A stretch of 23,371 bases of DNA from Baffinella frigidus (taxonomy: Eukaryota; Cryptophyceae; Cryptomonadales; Baffinellaceae). Below the pieces are notes generated by a model. That model was not told the origin of the DNA. It saw nothing but the letters and a program-made list of their open reading frames with translations, and did no database searches. Below, in pieces: positions 7,392-14,255 of this stretch. The stretch lies in the NCBI GenBank assembly GCA_026770585.1, contig MU647975.1, forward strand, positions 9,212 through 32,582, written 5' to 3'. The position numbers and the translations under genes were made by a program. Within the stretch, counting starts at the first letter, position 1; each line of letters opens with the position of its first letter.

Positions 7392-7583
7392 GAGGCTCGT
7401 CACCTGTCCAACCGAGGCTCGTCACCTGTCCGAACGAGGCTCGTCACCTGTCCGAACGAGGCTCGTCACCTGTCCGAACGAGGCTCGTCACCTGTCCGAA
7501 CGAGGCTCGTCACCTGTCCGAACGAGGCTCGTCACCTGTCCGAACGAGGCTCGTCACCTGTCCGACCGAGGCTCACAGAGCCC
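7392..7583. repeat. 22-bp minisatellite, 8 units plus a partial
   Basis: Units start at 7392, 7414, 7436, 7458, 7480, 7502, 7524 and 7546, with a partial at 7568. The consensus begins GAGGCTCGTCACCTGTCCGA and ends AC. Units are almost identical; the first and last differ by single bases. Because 22 is not a multiple of 3, any open frame passes through all three phases. The Arg/Thr/Ser-rich translation here repeats every 22 residues but has no start context or domain, so I do not call it a gene. Confidence 0.95.
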
Positions 7584-7607
7584 GCCTCGGGTCGTTGGCG
7601 CCACTGC

Positions 7608-7731
7608 TCTACAGGGGTACCTCGCTCATAAGAAACGCCCCCCCCCTAGGACCACCATAGGGCCCTAGGCATTGGCTTACTGTAGGGTCCTAGGGGGGGG
7701 CGGTTTCGTATGAGCGAGGTACCCCTGTACA
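7608..7731. mobile_element. TA-flanked fold-back family, copy 4 (well preserved)
   Basis: TACAGGGGTACCTCGCTCAT then AAGAAACGCCCC opposes GGGGCGGTTTCGTATGAGCG and AGGTACCCCTGTA. Both outer flanks are TA, and the centre is CCTAGGACCACCATAGGGCC then CTAGGCATT. The arms are about 40 bp. Length including TA is about 120 bp. Confidence 0.9.
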
Positions 7732-8016
7732 GCGGGCGGAATCCTCCCACAATCCCCCCACAAGGCGCTTGCAAGAGCTCTCTGCGAGGATGTTATAGAG
7801 CAACGGCTCCAATGCCATCCCGCGGCGGGCTCGTCCTAGCCTACCTGGCCTAGGTCCTGACACTCTCCCTCTCGGTCCCGCGGCGGGGCTCTCCCAGGCT
7901 GGTCCTCACACGGTCAGGTGCGGGTGCGGCGAACTTGCTGAGTGGCTTTACACGCAGTCACGTCCACTATAGGAGATATAAGCCCACGGCACGTGCGGTC
8001 CTGTCCTCCTCTCAGT
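7732..8016. other. Repeat-derived spacer, no gene
   Basis: This contains the GAGCAACGGCTCC module, two CCCGCGGCGGGCTC-like boxes, and a half copy (about 7943-7976: GCTTTACACGCAGTCACGTC then CACTATAGG) of the end of the next fold-back element. Confidence 0.55.
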
Positions 8017-8277
8017 GAACGTGACTGTGTGTAAAGTCACTCCGGTCATCCTACACGGGGTAGTATCCCCAGAGCTACGATCCGAAAGGAACCATGGCCT
8101 TTCTGCAGAACACGTTGCAGTGTCCACCTATGGTGGGAGCTCGAAGAATGCAAAGGACTTACAGTCCTCACACGGTCAGGCGTCGACAGCAGAGACGAGC
8201 GAAGAGAGAGCGAGGTCTGGGGATACTGCCCCATATAGGATGACCGGAGTGACTTTACACAGGTCACGTCAACTATA
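8017..8277. mobile_element. Fold-back element with about 55-bp arms around a family B copy
   Basis: The left arm (about 8018-8072) includes GTGTAAAGTCACTCCGGTCA and GGGGTAGTATCCCCAGA. The right arm (about 8219-8275) is its imperfect reverse complement, TCTGGGGATACTGCCCC, GATGACCGGAGTGACTTTAC and ACAGGTCACGTC. Between them (about 8083-8160) lies a plus-orientation B repeat, GATCCGAAAGGAACCATGGC then TTTCTGCAGAAC. A solo arm of the same type is found near 16513-16570. Confidence 0.8.
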
Positions 8278-8319
8278 GAGGGCGAGCAGGAGCGCTCTCC
8301 CGAGGCGGGGCTATCCCAG

Positions 8320-8445
8320 GCTACAGGGGCACCTCGCTCATAAGAAACGCCCCCCCCCCCCAGGGCCACCGTAGGACCCTAGGCATGGTCCTACTGTAGG
8401 GTCCTAGGGGGGTACGGTTTCTTATGAGCGAGGTACCCCTGTAGT
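8320..8445. mobile_element. TA-flanked fold-back family, copy 5
   Basis: CTACAGGGGCACCTCGCTCA then TAAGAAACGCC opposes ACGGTTTCTTATGAGCGAGG and TACCCCTGTAG. The centre is ACCCTAGGCATGG. TA lies on both sides. Confidence 0.9.
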
Positions 8446-8862
8446 CCTCCCACGGTCAGGCGTCCACGCCAGGGACGAGCGAAGAGAGAGTGAGGGCGAG
8501 CAGGAGGGGCCCGCCTGGCAGCTCGTGCATCGACAGCATGCGCCGGATGCCTTCTGACAGTGTGCGCGCCCTGCCCAACGAGAGACCCCCTTTCATCAGA
8601 AACATACCTCCTTTTCCATAGGAGGTTGAATAGGAGGGATTTGTTAGGGTATAGTAAATTTAATTAGGTCCCCACTGTTACTTTTTAAGTTAAGAGAGGT
8701 TCCACTTTTGCTTTGAGACGTTCCACTCTCGAGTTTTGTCTCGGTGGGCCGCGCTCTGATGGAAACGCTGATTAGGGAAGTGGTTCAGTTGTCTTTCGAG
8801 ACGGGGTTGGGGGAGGGGGGGGGGGTCAAGAAGGTGGGGGGCAAGGTCAGGCGTCGACAGAA
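8446..8862. other. No recognisable gene
   Basis: GGTCAGGCGTCGACAG and ACGAGCGAAGAGAGAG recur here as near 8175-8215. GCGCCCTGCCCAACGAG near 8568 is repeated near 9099. The AT-rich part (about 8600-8740) has no coding signal. A G-run lies at 8808-8825. Confidence 0.5.
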
Positions 8863-9025
8863 TTCACTCCGAGCCACAAGATTTCAGCTAAGTCAACCAG
8901 CTCACCTAAGTCAACTTTCCCCTGATTTCGTTTAGATGGACCCTGCCACCATGGTAGGCATCTGACTTAAGGCGCTGGTTTTCAGGGGGAGTTGACTTAG
9001 GCGAAATGTTCTGGCTCCGAGTGAA
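8863..9025. mobile_element. Fold-back element (ends TTCACTC / GAGTGAA)
   Basis: The left arm TTCACTCCGAGCCACAAGAT then TTCAGCTAAGTCAAC opposes the right arm GTTGACTTAGGCGAAATG then TTCTGGCTCCGAGTGAA. The left arm has an internal duplication of CTAAGTCAAC (two copies about 18 bases apart) that the right arm lacks. Total about 163 bp. A lone TTTCACTCGGGAACAG near 9122 may be another half-end. Confidence 0.85.
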
Positions 9026-9295
9026 ATTGCAGGGTGCAATCGCAGCATCCTCCTCAGGTTCTGAGCCTTTGGGTGGTCAAACTTCCGAGAGCGCCCGCAC
9101 CCTGCCCAACGAGGGGTGTGATTTCACTCGGGAACAGCTTTGATTTCAACCACCGTTTAGAGGTGTCTTGAGGGTGGATTTTGCTATCTTAGCCTTGATA
9201 TAGCTTTACCATGGCACACCGCCCACCCGCAAGAGAGGAAAAATGTTATTTACATCTAAATATGTTTCCGTATGACATTCATGGGAATCGAGAGT

Positions 9296-9441
9296 AACCC
9301 TCGCGAGTGCGGACCTTACGCGCACCGCCCTAAGGTCCTACGGTAGGGGCATATCGCCACCCTAGTTTCCTACGGTAGGGCTAGTCCTAGGAGCATGTGA
9401 CCACCGTAGGGACGGCGCGTGTCCTTATTCGCGAGTAACTC
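9296..9441. mobile_element. Weakly conserved fold-back element
   Basis: AACCCTCGCGAGTGCGGACC opposes GTCCTTATTCGCGAGTAACT. CCTACGGTAGGG boxes recur in both halves, with CTAGTCCTAGGAG at the centre. The end GTCCTTATTCGAGAGTAACC recurs at 22688-22707, so the element is dispersed. Confidence 0.65.
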
Positions 9442-9466
9442 TTGTACAAGCCTTGGTGGGGGAGGA

Positions 9467-9598
9467 TACATGGCCTAGCTCTGCCTGATTAAAACTAGGC
9501 TCGCTGTAAAATACATTTAGAACAGGAACTCTGGTGCAAAAGTGCAACTGAAATACATTTATGGCGAGCCCAGATTCACCCAGGCAGAGCTACATGGC
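9467..9598. mobile_element. 116-bp MITE with 8-bp direct flanking repeats
   Basis: TACATGGC flanks 9475-9590 on both sides (9467-9474 and 9591-9598). The element ends GCTCTGCCTG / CAGGCAGAGC, and the left arm continues AAACTAGGCTCGCTG against the right-arm GGCGAGCCCAGATT. The left end carries an extra CTA. Eight-base duplications are typical of hAT superfamily insertions. Similar CTAGCTCTG(C/T)CTCA ends occur at 17739-17878 and 19975-20036. Confidence 0.75.
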
Positions 9599-9636
9599 GG
9601 CCGTGTCTGTACCGAAAAGGGTGAGCCGCCCGGGTT
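9599..9636 (+). repeat. Leader module preceding telomeric island 1
   Basis: This 38-base segment (GGCCGTGTCTGTACCG...GCCCGGGTT) aligns without gaps to 14489-14526 at about 29 of 38 positions. In both places it ends in CCCGGGTT exactly where telomere-like repeat begins. Confidence 0.7.
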
Positions 9637-9760
9637 GCAGTTCAAGGTTGGGGGTTCAGGGTTCAAGGTTGAGGGTTGAGGGTTGAGGGTTGAGGGTTTA
9701 GGGTTTGGGGTCTAGGGTTTAGGGTTTAGGGTTGAGGGTTGAGGGTTTAGGGTTTGGCGG
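9637..9760 (+). repeat. Interstitial telomeric island 1, proximal part
   Basis: Units GTTCAAGG, TTGAGGG (several in tandem) and TTTAGGG run on the plus strand. The tract ends in a G-run. Confidence 0.9.
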
Positions 9761-9870
9761 GGGGGGGGACCCTCTGCGCGGGTTCAAGCGGAATTGCTGA
9801 AGCGCGAGAACGTGTGCCCACGCCTCTCCCCGTTCCCTCTGCACATCATCACAGTTATTCGATACCCACC

Positions 9871-10056
9871 ACTGAAAAGCCACAGGGGAAGTCTCAAAAA
9901 GCAGGCGATAGGATCCTGTCGCCTACTTTGGAGCCATTTCCCCCTCACAAGGCAATTTTCACCCCAAGGACGTGACCAAAATTCGTCAAAAGGTAATCTC
10001 AAAACATTTTTAGAGCCGTGTCCAATAATTTGAGAAGTCCCCTGTGGCTTTGCAGT
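9871..10056. mobile_element. 186-bp element with 28-bp terminal inverted repeats
   Basis: Bases 9871-9898 (ACTGAAAAGCCACAGGGGAA then GTCTCAAA) and 10029-10056 are inverted copies with about three mismatches. No coding sequence lies inside and no clear target duplication was found. It sits within the telomeric region between the two parts of island 1. Confidence 0.8.
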
Positions 10057-10463
10057 AGCATGCACCCACGAAATCCTGGGTGCTGCCGAGCGGAATCCTG
10101 CCGCGGTTTCCTCTGCACACAACCTCTCTGCAGCTCTCTCTCTCTCTCTCTCTTCACCTAAACCCTAAACCCTTAACCAGTGGCCCCTCGTCGGCAATCT
10201 CTCTGCAGAGAGGAGAGGGTTTGGGGTTTCGGGTTGTTGGGTGAGTATAATGGTGTACCGGATTGCAGTTAGTCGGCTGGCAGACCCAGAAGCTGCCCCG
10301 ATCTGCACCATGGGGGCGCCACTATGGGTCAACCAACCCTAACCCTAAATATTCGACCCGAAACTCACGAACCCGCACGCCCTAGACCATCAAAGCACTT
10401 GACTTTGGGTGGAAAGTTCTGAACCTTTGGGTGGTCGAAATACTGAACTTTGGAGGGTGGCAT
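10057..10463. other. Spacer with short telomeric and CT bits
   Basis: This holds a (CT)n run near 10135-10153, short inverted-orientation ACCCTAAACCC near 10160 and 10338, and a GTTCTGAACCTTTGGGTGGTC box near 10427. That box also occurs, as GTTCTGAGCCTTTGGGTGGTC, near 9058. No gene is evident. Confidence 0.6.
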
Positions 10464-10710
10464 TGGAGGGTTTAGGGTGTGGGGTGTAGGGTTTAGGGTT
10501 TAGGGTTTCAAGTTCAGGGTTTAGGGTTTGGGGTTTAGGGTTTAAGGTTTAGAGTTTGGGGTTTAGGGTTTGGGTTTTAGGGTTGAGGGGTTAAGTTTTA
10601 GGGTTGAGGGTTGAGGATTTAGGATTTAGGGTTTAGGATTTAGGGTTTCGGGTTTAGGGTTTAGGGTTTAGGGTTCAGGGTGTAGGGTTGAAGGTTGAGG
10701 GATGTACCAT
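10464..10710 (+). repeat. Interstitial telomeric island 1, middle part
   Basis: TTTAGGG with frequent variants (TTTGGGG, GTGTAGGG, TTTAAGG, GTTGAGGG, ATTTAGG). Confidence 0.95.
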
Positions 10711-10721
10711 GACTCGCTGGC

Positions 10722-10756
10722 GCGTCCGGTGCCCTCGAAACGTCGCCTGGACAGGG
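10722..10756 (+). repeat. Non-telomeric module inside island 1
   Basis: GCGTCCGGTGCCCTCGAAAC is identical to 15044-15063 in the second large island. Here it is followed by CGCCTGGACAGG and there by the similar GGCTGAGCAGG, after which telomeric repeat resumes. CGTCGCCTGGACAGGG also recurs as CGTCGCCTGGCCAGGG at 10971-10986, bracketing the distal telomeric block. Confidence 0.85.
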
Positions 10757-10970
10757 TTTCGGGTTTCGGGTTTCGGGTTTCGGGTTTCGGGTTTCGGGTT
10801 TAGGGTGTAGGGTTTAGGGTTCAGGGTTTAGGGTTTCGGGGTTCGGGTTTAGGGGTTCGGGGTTCGGGGTTCGGGGTTCGGGGTTCGGGTTTAGGGTTTA
10901 GGGTTCCGAGTTCCGGGGTTCGGTGTTCGGGTTTAGGATTTAGGGTCCAGGGTTTGGGGATTAGGGTGTA
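10757..10970 (+). repeat. Telomeric island 1, distal part with homogenised TTTCGGG and TTCGGGG variants
   Basis: About seven consecutive TTTCGGG units lie at about 10755-10800, then TTTAGGG variants, then five TTCGGGG units at about 10856-10890. Runs of the same variant point to local amplification. Confidence 0.95.
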
Positions 10971-10984
10971 CGTCGCCTGGCCAG

Positions 10985-11027
10985 GGCGGCTCCTGACGGC
11001 CTTGTCGCACACCGCGTGCCGCGCTAT
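10985..11027 (+). repeat. 43-bp dispersed direct repeat, copy 1
   Basis: GGCGGCTCCTGACGGCCTTG then TCGC...CCGCGTGCCGCGC recurs at 11536-11578 with about four differences. The first copy lies directly left of the small MITE. Confidence 0.8.
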
Positions 11028-11037
11028 TTTTTTCCGG

Positions 11038-11160
11038 TGAAACCTATTTTCCCTTCATTTCCTGGCAACGACAATTACTACCCAATTCGTTCTTACAAGT
11101 AATATTAAGGCATGTGTGTAGTAATTTTCGTTGCCAGGAAATGGAAGAAAAATAGGTTTC
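11038..11160. mobile_element. 123-bp MITE with about 43-bp arms
   Basis: GAAACCTATTTTCCCTTCAT, TTCCTGGCAACGACAATTAC, TAC (11039-11081) opposes GTAGTAATTTTCGTTGCC, AGGAAATGG and AAAAATAGGTTTC (11118-11160). CCGG lies on both sides (11034-11037 and 11161-11164) and could be a 4-bp target duplication. Confidence 0.85.
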
Positions 11161-11164
11161 CCGG

Positions 11165-11535
11165 ATGATAGAATCAGAGTTGGTTGGCTCACTCTGGGAG
11201 GCGACACGCGAGAGCAGAAAGATGCTCTAGACAGTCACCTACCCAGAGTCATATATCACCGAGTATACAACGTAAACGAAGATAATAAAGGGATGTTTTC
11301 CGATCGTTTCTGTTCGATCGAAAAACAACCTTTTTATTTTCCGATGTCTTTTGCATGTGTCTTTCTATCATTTTTGTACCGCAGAGCCCCCCGATTTCGG
11401 GCGACTTCTCGTGCAAATCCCCCAAAACCGGGAAATCCGCAATCAAAAGTCAATCGTTTCCTTAAGAGACGGTTCGGCCGCGGTAAAATGACTTGCAAGA
11501 GGCATCGGCAAAGAAGACCTGCAGGCGGCGGACGA
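11165..11535. other. Unassigned; weak coding-like stretch
   Basis: A plus-strand frame spells GDTREQKDALDSHLPRVIYH and continues for about 200 codons. Its 5' end is the MITE arm and its 3' part is tandem repeat, so it is not a clean gene. The 40 or so residues around 11200-11300 may be a decayed exon; I recognise no domain. Confidence 0.25.
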
Positions 11536-11593
11536 GGCGGCTCCTGGCGGCCTTGTCGCGCCCCGCGTGCCGCGCCATATGTCCGCGGAACGC

Positions 11594-11698
11594 CGTCTGC
11601 ACCAACCCCTACTTTTAGGACGTTGGCACCAACGGGCATTTCTAGGTCTGCACCAAGGGGTATTTTTAGGTCTGCACCCAACGGGTATTTTTATAAAA
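11594..11698 (+). repeat. About 26-bp tandem repeat, four diverged copies
   Basis: Variants of TCTGCACCAAGGGGTATTTT then TAGG run from 11594 to 11698. Adjacent TCTGCACCCACGCAAC continues the motif. A 9-residue periodic translation results but there is no independent coding evidence. Confidence 0.75.
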
Positions 11699-11699
11699 A

Positions 11700-12372
11700 A
11701 TCCTCTTGTCTGCACCCACGCAACACCGCCCTGCGTTGAGCTGATAGATCTCCAAGCGACGGCGTTCCAAGCAATGCCGTGTGCACCCACCCACCACGCA
11801 GGGCTGGAGGGGGGGGGATTCAAAAGTCATTTTTCAAGGGAAACCGGTGTTCAAAAGTCAATTTTAAGATTAAAACGGCTTCAAGAACGCACAAACGGCT
11901 CCAAGAACGCACATGGAATACCCTACCCAGGAGCCTGGCGTGGACACCGCCCCGCGTTGAGCTGCCACCAACCCTCACGGTCGGACCAAATCGGCGATTG
12001 TTGTGAGCCATTTCCTTCGGGCAGAGGGGTCGAATCCGACCCCTCCGCAGGGGGAATCCGAGGTCTTAAAATCGACGAGTTGGTCCTTGTGTGCGGGTTG
12101 GTGGTGATAGATCTCCAAGGAAGGCCGTCTTCAAAGAAACGGGCGTCAGAACCTAGCTCTGTCCCACTTGGGGTGATGGTGAGCCCAAATCCCCATAAAT
12201 TCGCCCCTCCCCCCAATTTTACAGGTAAATTTTGACACCCCCCTATGAAAATTCAAAATTGCCCGTAAAATTTCGGGTGGGGCGAATCGATGGTGAGCCC
12301 AAATCAACTGGGGAAGAGCTAGAGAACGCCGTCTGCAACCACGCAGCAGCGTTCAGCGTTGAGCCACCACCA
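11700..12372. other. Repeat-derived DNA without a clear gene
   Basis: TAGATCTCCAAGGAAGGCCG at about 12107 recurs at about 12707 and in altered form at about 11744. GAGGGGTCG/CGACCCCTC forms a hairpin near 12023-12044. Around 12196-12295 two inverted copies of a CGCCCC...ATTTTAC module face each other, related to 13587-13612 and 14212-14255. Several frames stay open but show no domain. Confidence 0.5.
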
Positions 12373-12580
12373 ATCACAAGCAGGGCTGGGGGTAGTTTGT
12401 TTTGATAACGGTAACAGAGGCCCCGTTACCGGAATGGTGGCAGAGAATCGCTGTGTCACCGTCGGCCAAAGGGATCGGTGACCCGCTGTGCTACCGTAGG
12501 TAATAGGAAATTGTCGCTGTTACGAGAACGGTAACAGGAACTCGCCTCGTTGCCGCGTTACCCGCAACCCTGATCACAAG
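12373..12580. mobile_element. 192-bp hAT-type MITE with perfect 8-bp target duplication
   Basis: The element occupies 12381-12572. ATCACAAG is present immediately on each side (12373-12380 and 12573-12580). The termini are CAGGGCTGGGGGTA and TTACCCGCAACCCTG, inverted with two mismatches in the first 14. CAGGG ends plus an 8-bp duplication are diagnostic of the hAT superfamily. The interior repeats CGGTAAC/GTTACCG boxes and codes for nothing, so it is non-autonomous. Removing the element leaves a continuous single-copy ATCACAAG site. Confidence 0.9.
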
Positions 12581-12585
12581 AGAAC

Positions 12586-12744
12586 CGAATCGGGATGGAG
12601 TTGAGTACATTTCATCACCTGAGATAAACCCTCAGGGTTTATCCCTGGTGAAAGTTACTACAGGTGGCATGTCCCGATTTGGCTCTCTGCTGGGGGCTGG
12701 TAGAGCTAGATCTCCAAGGAAGGCCGTCTTTTAATAGAAACGGC
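12586..12744. other. Spacer with an imperfect palindrome
   Basis: CATCACCTGAGATAAACCCT then CAGGGTTTATCCCTGGTGA forms an imperfect stem at about 12613-12651. No gene is evident. Confidence 0.5.
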
Positions 12745-12865
12745 CATCAGAATGGGAGCGAATCGCCCTTTTCAATCCCCTTGATTTGTACTTGAGGCTT
12801 CTCATTCCCACGACCCGCGGTACAAATCAGGGAAGTCGAAAAGGCGGTTTGCTCCCGCTCTGAGG
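12745..12865. mobile_element. Fold-back element with about 46-bp arms
   Basis: The left arm (about 12745-12791: ATGGGAGCGAATCGCC ... GATTTGTAC) is an inverted match of about 80 percent to the right arm (12820-12865: GTACAAATCAGGGAAGTCG ... GCTCCCGCTCTGAGG). It overlaps the 3' end of the IQ-motif gene model, so the last residues and stop of that model come from this element. Confidence 0.8.
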
Positions 12866-13292
12866 GCTGGTGGAAGACCCACGCCTGCTGACTGAACTGG
12901 GCAGGCTTTGCACCCGGAGAGAGACAGAGAGACTAAACCGTTGAGGATTATTTGCACCAGAGAAGCTCTATCGTAATTACAGAAGAGTGATGAGAGGATG
13001 GGACTCTCCTGCAGCCGCAACGCGGCCATAGTGCCCCTGACCTCCTTCACTCGCCGCCGTATCCTGTCCACGGGTTGCGAGCACCAGCATCACGGCTCCA
13101 AGGAACAGGCAGTTGGGACGTGATAGCGCACTCCGAGCCCAGCTTCCGGGACAGCAACGTCCGAGGATATGTGGCTGACCTGTGGCCGCGGAAGACGCTC
13201 TGGAGCTTGGTCGCCCTCCCGAGCGCCAGCTCCATCTCGCCCCAACCGTCTGAGCACCCTCCCCACTCTCCTCGTCGTGCCTCTCCGTGCAT
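12802..13292 (-). CDS. IQ-motif (calmodulin-binding) protein, two-exon model
   Basis: Exon 1 runs 13292-13180 (ATG context TCTGTAAGATGC) and exon 2 runs 13063-12802. The 116-base intron (13179-13064) begins GTCAGC after CACAG and ends GTGGACAG. The joint is phase 2 (AG|G) and yields LQSVFRGHRIRRRV, a canonical IQ motif (IQxxxRGxxxR type). The unspliced frame would give RGHRSA and break it. A basic helix-like stretch, VKEVRGTMAALRLQ, follows. IQ motifs bind calmodulin or related EF-hand proteins, as in myosin necks and ciliary proteins. The model is 124 residues, short for most IQ proteins. The C-terminal part, from about ILNGLVSLSLSG on, looks non-coding and ends in a fold-back element, so the true gene may splice onward or be truncated. 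More upstream exons are possible. Confidence 0.5.
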
Positions 13293-13505
13293 CTTACAGA
13301 GATCAAGACAGTGACTGTGGTCCGGGTCTTTCAGAGCGTTCTCTCGCTGCAACGCTGAGCGGAACGACTAGAACTCTGAGACCTCTTTTCCCATGATGAG
13401 AAAAGGATAAAAGGCCGCGCTCACCGGCCAAAAAAACGCTAAAAGAAATACCGGAAAGATCTGGGTAAACCCGCGAAAATTGGGACCTAAAGGGGGGGGT
13501 GGTCA

Positions 13506-13586
13506 ATGCTTTCTCTGCAGTCCTTTCTACGGAAGGGCGTGTCGTTGGGCTATGTTGGGAGAAATTAAAACCTCAAGGACCTAAAA
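13506..13586 (+). repeat. Dispersed repeat family A, copy 2
   Basis: ATGCTTTCTCTGCAGTCCTT, TCTACGGAAGGGCGTGTCGT, TGGGCTATGTTGGGAGAAAT and TAAAACCTCAAGGACCTAAA follow in order. The left part is truncated relative to copies 3 and 4. Confidence 0.9.
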
Positions 13587-13612
13587 TGTACCTGTGAAAT
13601 TTCGGAGGGGGC
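13587..13612. repeat. Short module downstream of repeat A
   Basis: TGTACCTGTGAAATTTCGGA then GGGGGCGAAATAT matches CTACCTGTAAAATTGCGGG...GGCGAAATATGACACG at 14217-14255. In both places it directly follows an A copy, so it probably belongs to a longer ancestral element. Confidence 0.65.
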
Positions 13613-13859
13613 GAAATATCACCCACCCAAACTGTAGGTGGAGGCGAATCGCTAAGAGTAGCTGTACCTAGGTAGACCCTTACGGAGACGAATCGCTCCC
13701 CATGTGTCTCTGCACAGCTACACTCTGTACAGCCCGGGGGAAACCCTTACACATCCACCTCTCTCACTCTCTCGCTCGCTGACTTCCGTACATTGGGGGA
13801 AACCACCCTGCACAACCACACTTCTCCCCTTTCATCTCTTGGTGTCTGACTGATCACCC

Positions 13860-13953
13860 CCCACACCCCACACCCCACACCCCACACCCCACACCCCAGA
13901 CCCCACACAATCCCTCTCACCTTGTGGGGCACAATCCCTCTCACCTTGTGGGG
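13860..13953. repeat. TGTGGGG-type 7-bp repeat (on minus) and 24-bp duplication
   Basis: CCCCACA-type 7-mers run from about 13860 to 13906, equal to TGTGGGG on the minus strand, which could be a drifted telomere variant. CACAATCCCTCTCACCTTGT then GGGG follows twice (13906-13929 and 13930-13953). Confidence 0.85.
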
Positions 13954-14060
13954 TTGAAACTCTTAAACTTCAACCATGGGATACCATGAGCCTCATGAAG
14001 GCTGACTTGGGTTCGGTGTGTGTGCGAGCGCGATCCTTTTGGGTTAACTCAAACACCCCA

Positions 14061-14211
14061 ACAGAGCCACCCTGTATCCCCTCTTCACGAGCCTCTGCAC
14101 TGGAGAGCGTAACGCGATCCGAAAGCAAACATGCTTTCTTTGCAGTCCTTTCTACGGAAGGGCGTGTCGTTGGGCTATGTTGGGAGAAATTAAAACCTAA
14201 AGGACCTAAAG
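14061..14211 (+). repeat. Dispersed repeat family A, copy 3 (long form)
   Basis: It starts ACAGAGCCACCCTGTATCCC then CTCTTCACGAGCCTCTGCAC, continues GCGATCCGAAAGCAAACATG, and ends AAAACCTAAAGGACCTAAAG. It is about 150 bp and nearly colinear with copy 4. One frame reads VLSTEGRVVGLCWEKLKPKG, conserved in copies 4 and 5. Confidence 0.9.
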
Positions 14212-14255
14212 AAAATCTACCTGTAAAATTGCGGGGGGGGGCGAAATATGACACG

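Noticed and set aside
7392-7583. CRISPR-like array of 22-bp repeats
   Set aside because: The units are contiguous with no variable spacers, in a clearly eukaryotic context. It is a minisatellite.
7378-7668. 96-residue frame over the 22-bp minisatellite
   Set aside because: The repeat is free of stops in all phases, so the open frame is automatic.
8808-8826. G-run as part of a telomeric tract
   Set aside because: It is a plain G homopolymer stretch without TTTAGGG periodicity.
10821-11012. Pro/Asn/Thr-rich minus-strand frame over telomeric repeat
   Set aside because: It is the translation of TTTCGGG/TTCGGGG variants and not a gene.
11131-11739. 202-residue plus-strand frame
   Set aside because: It begins inside a MITE arm and ends in a 26-bp tandem repeat. 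Only a short middle part looks protein-like, and no domain is recognised.
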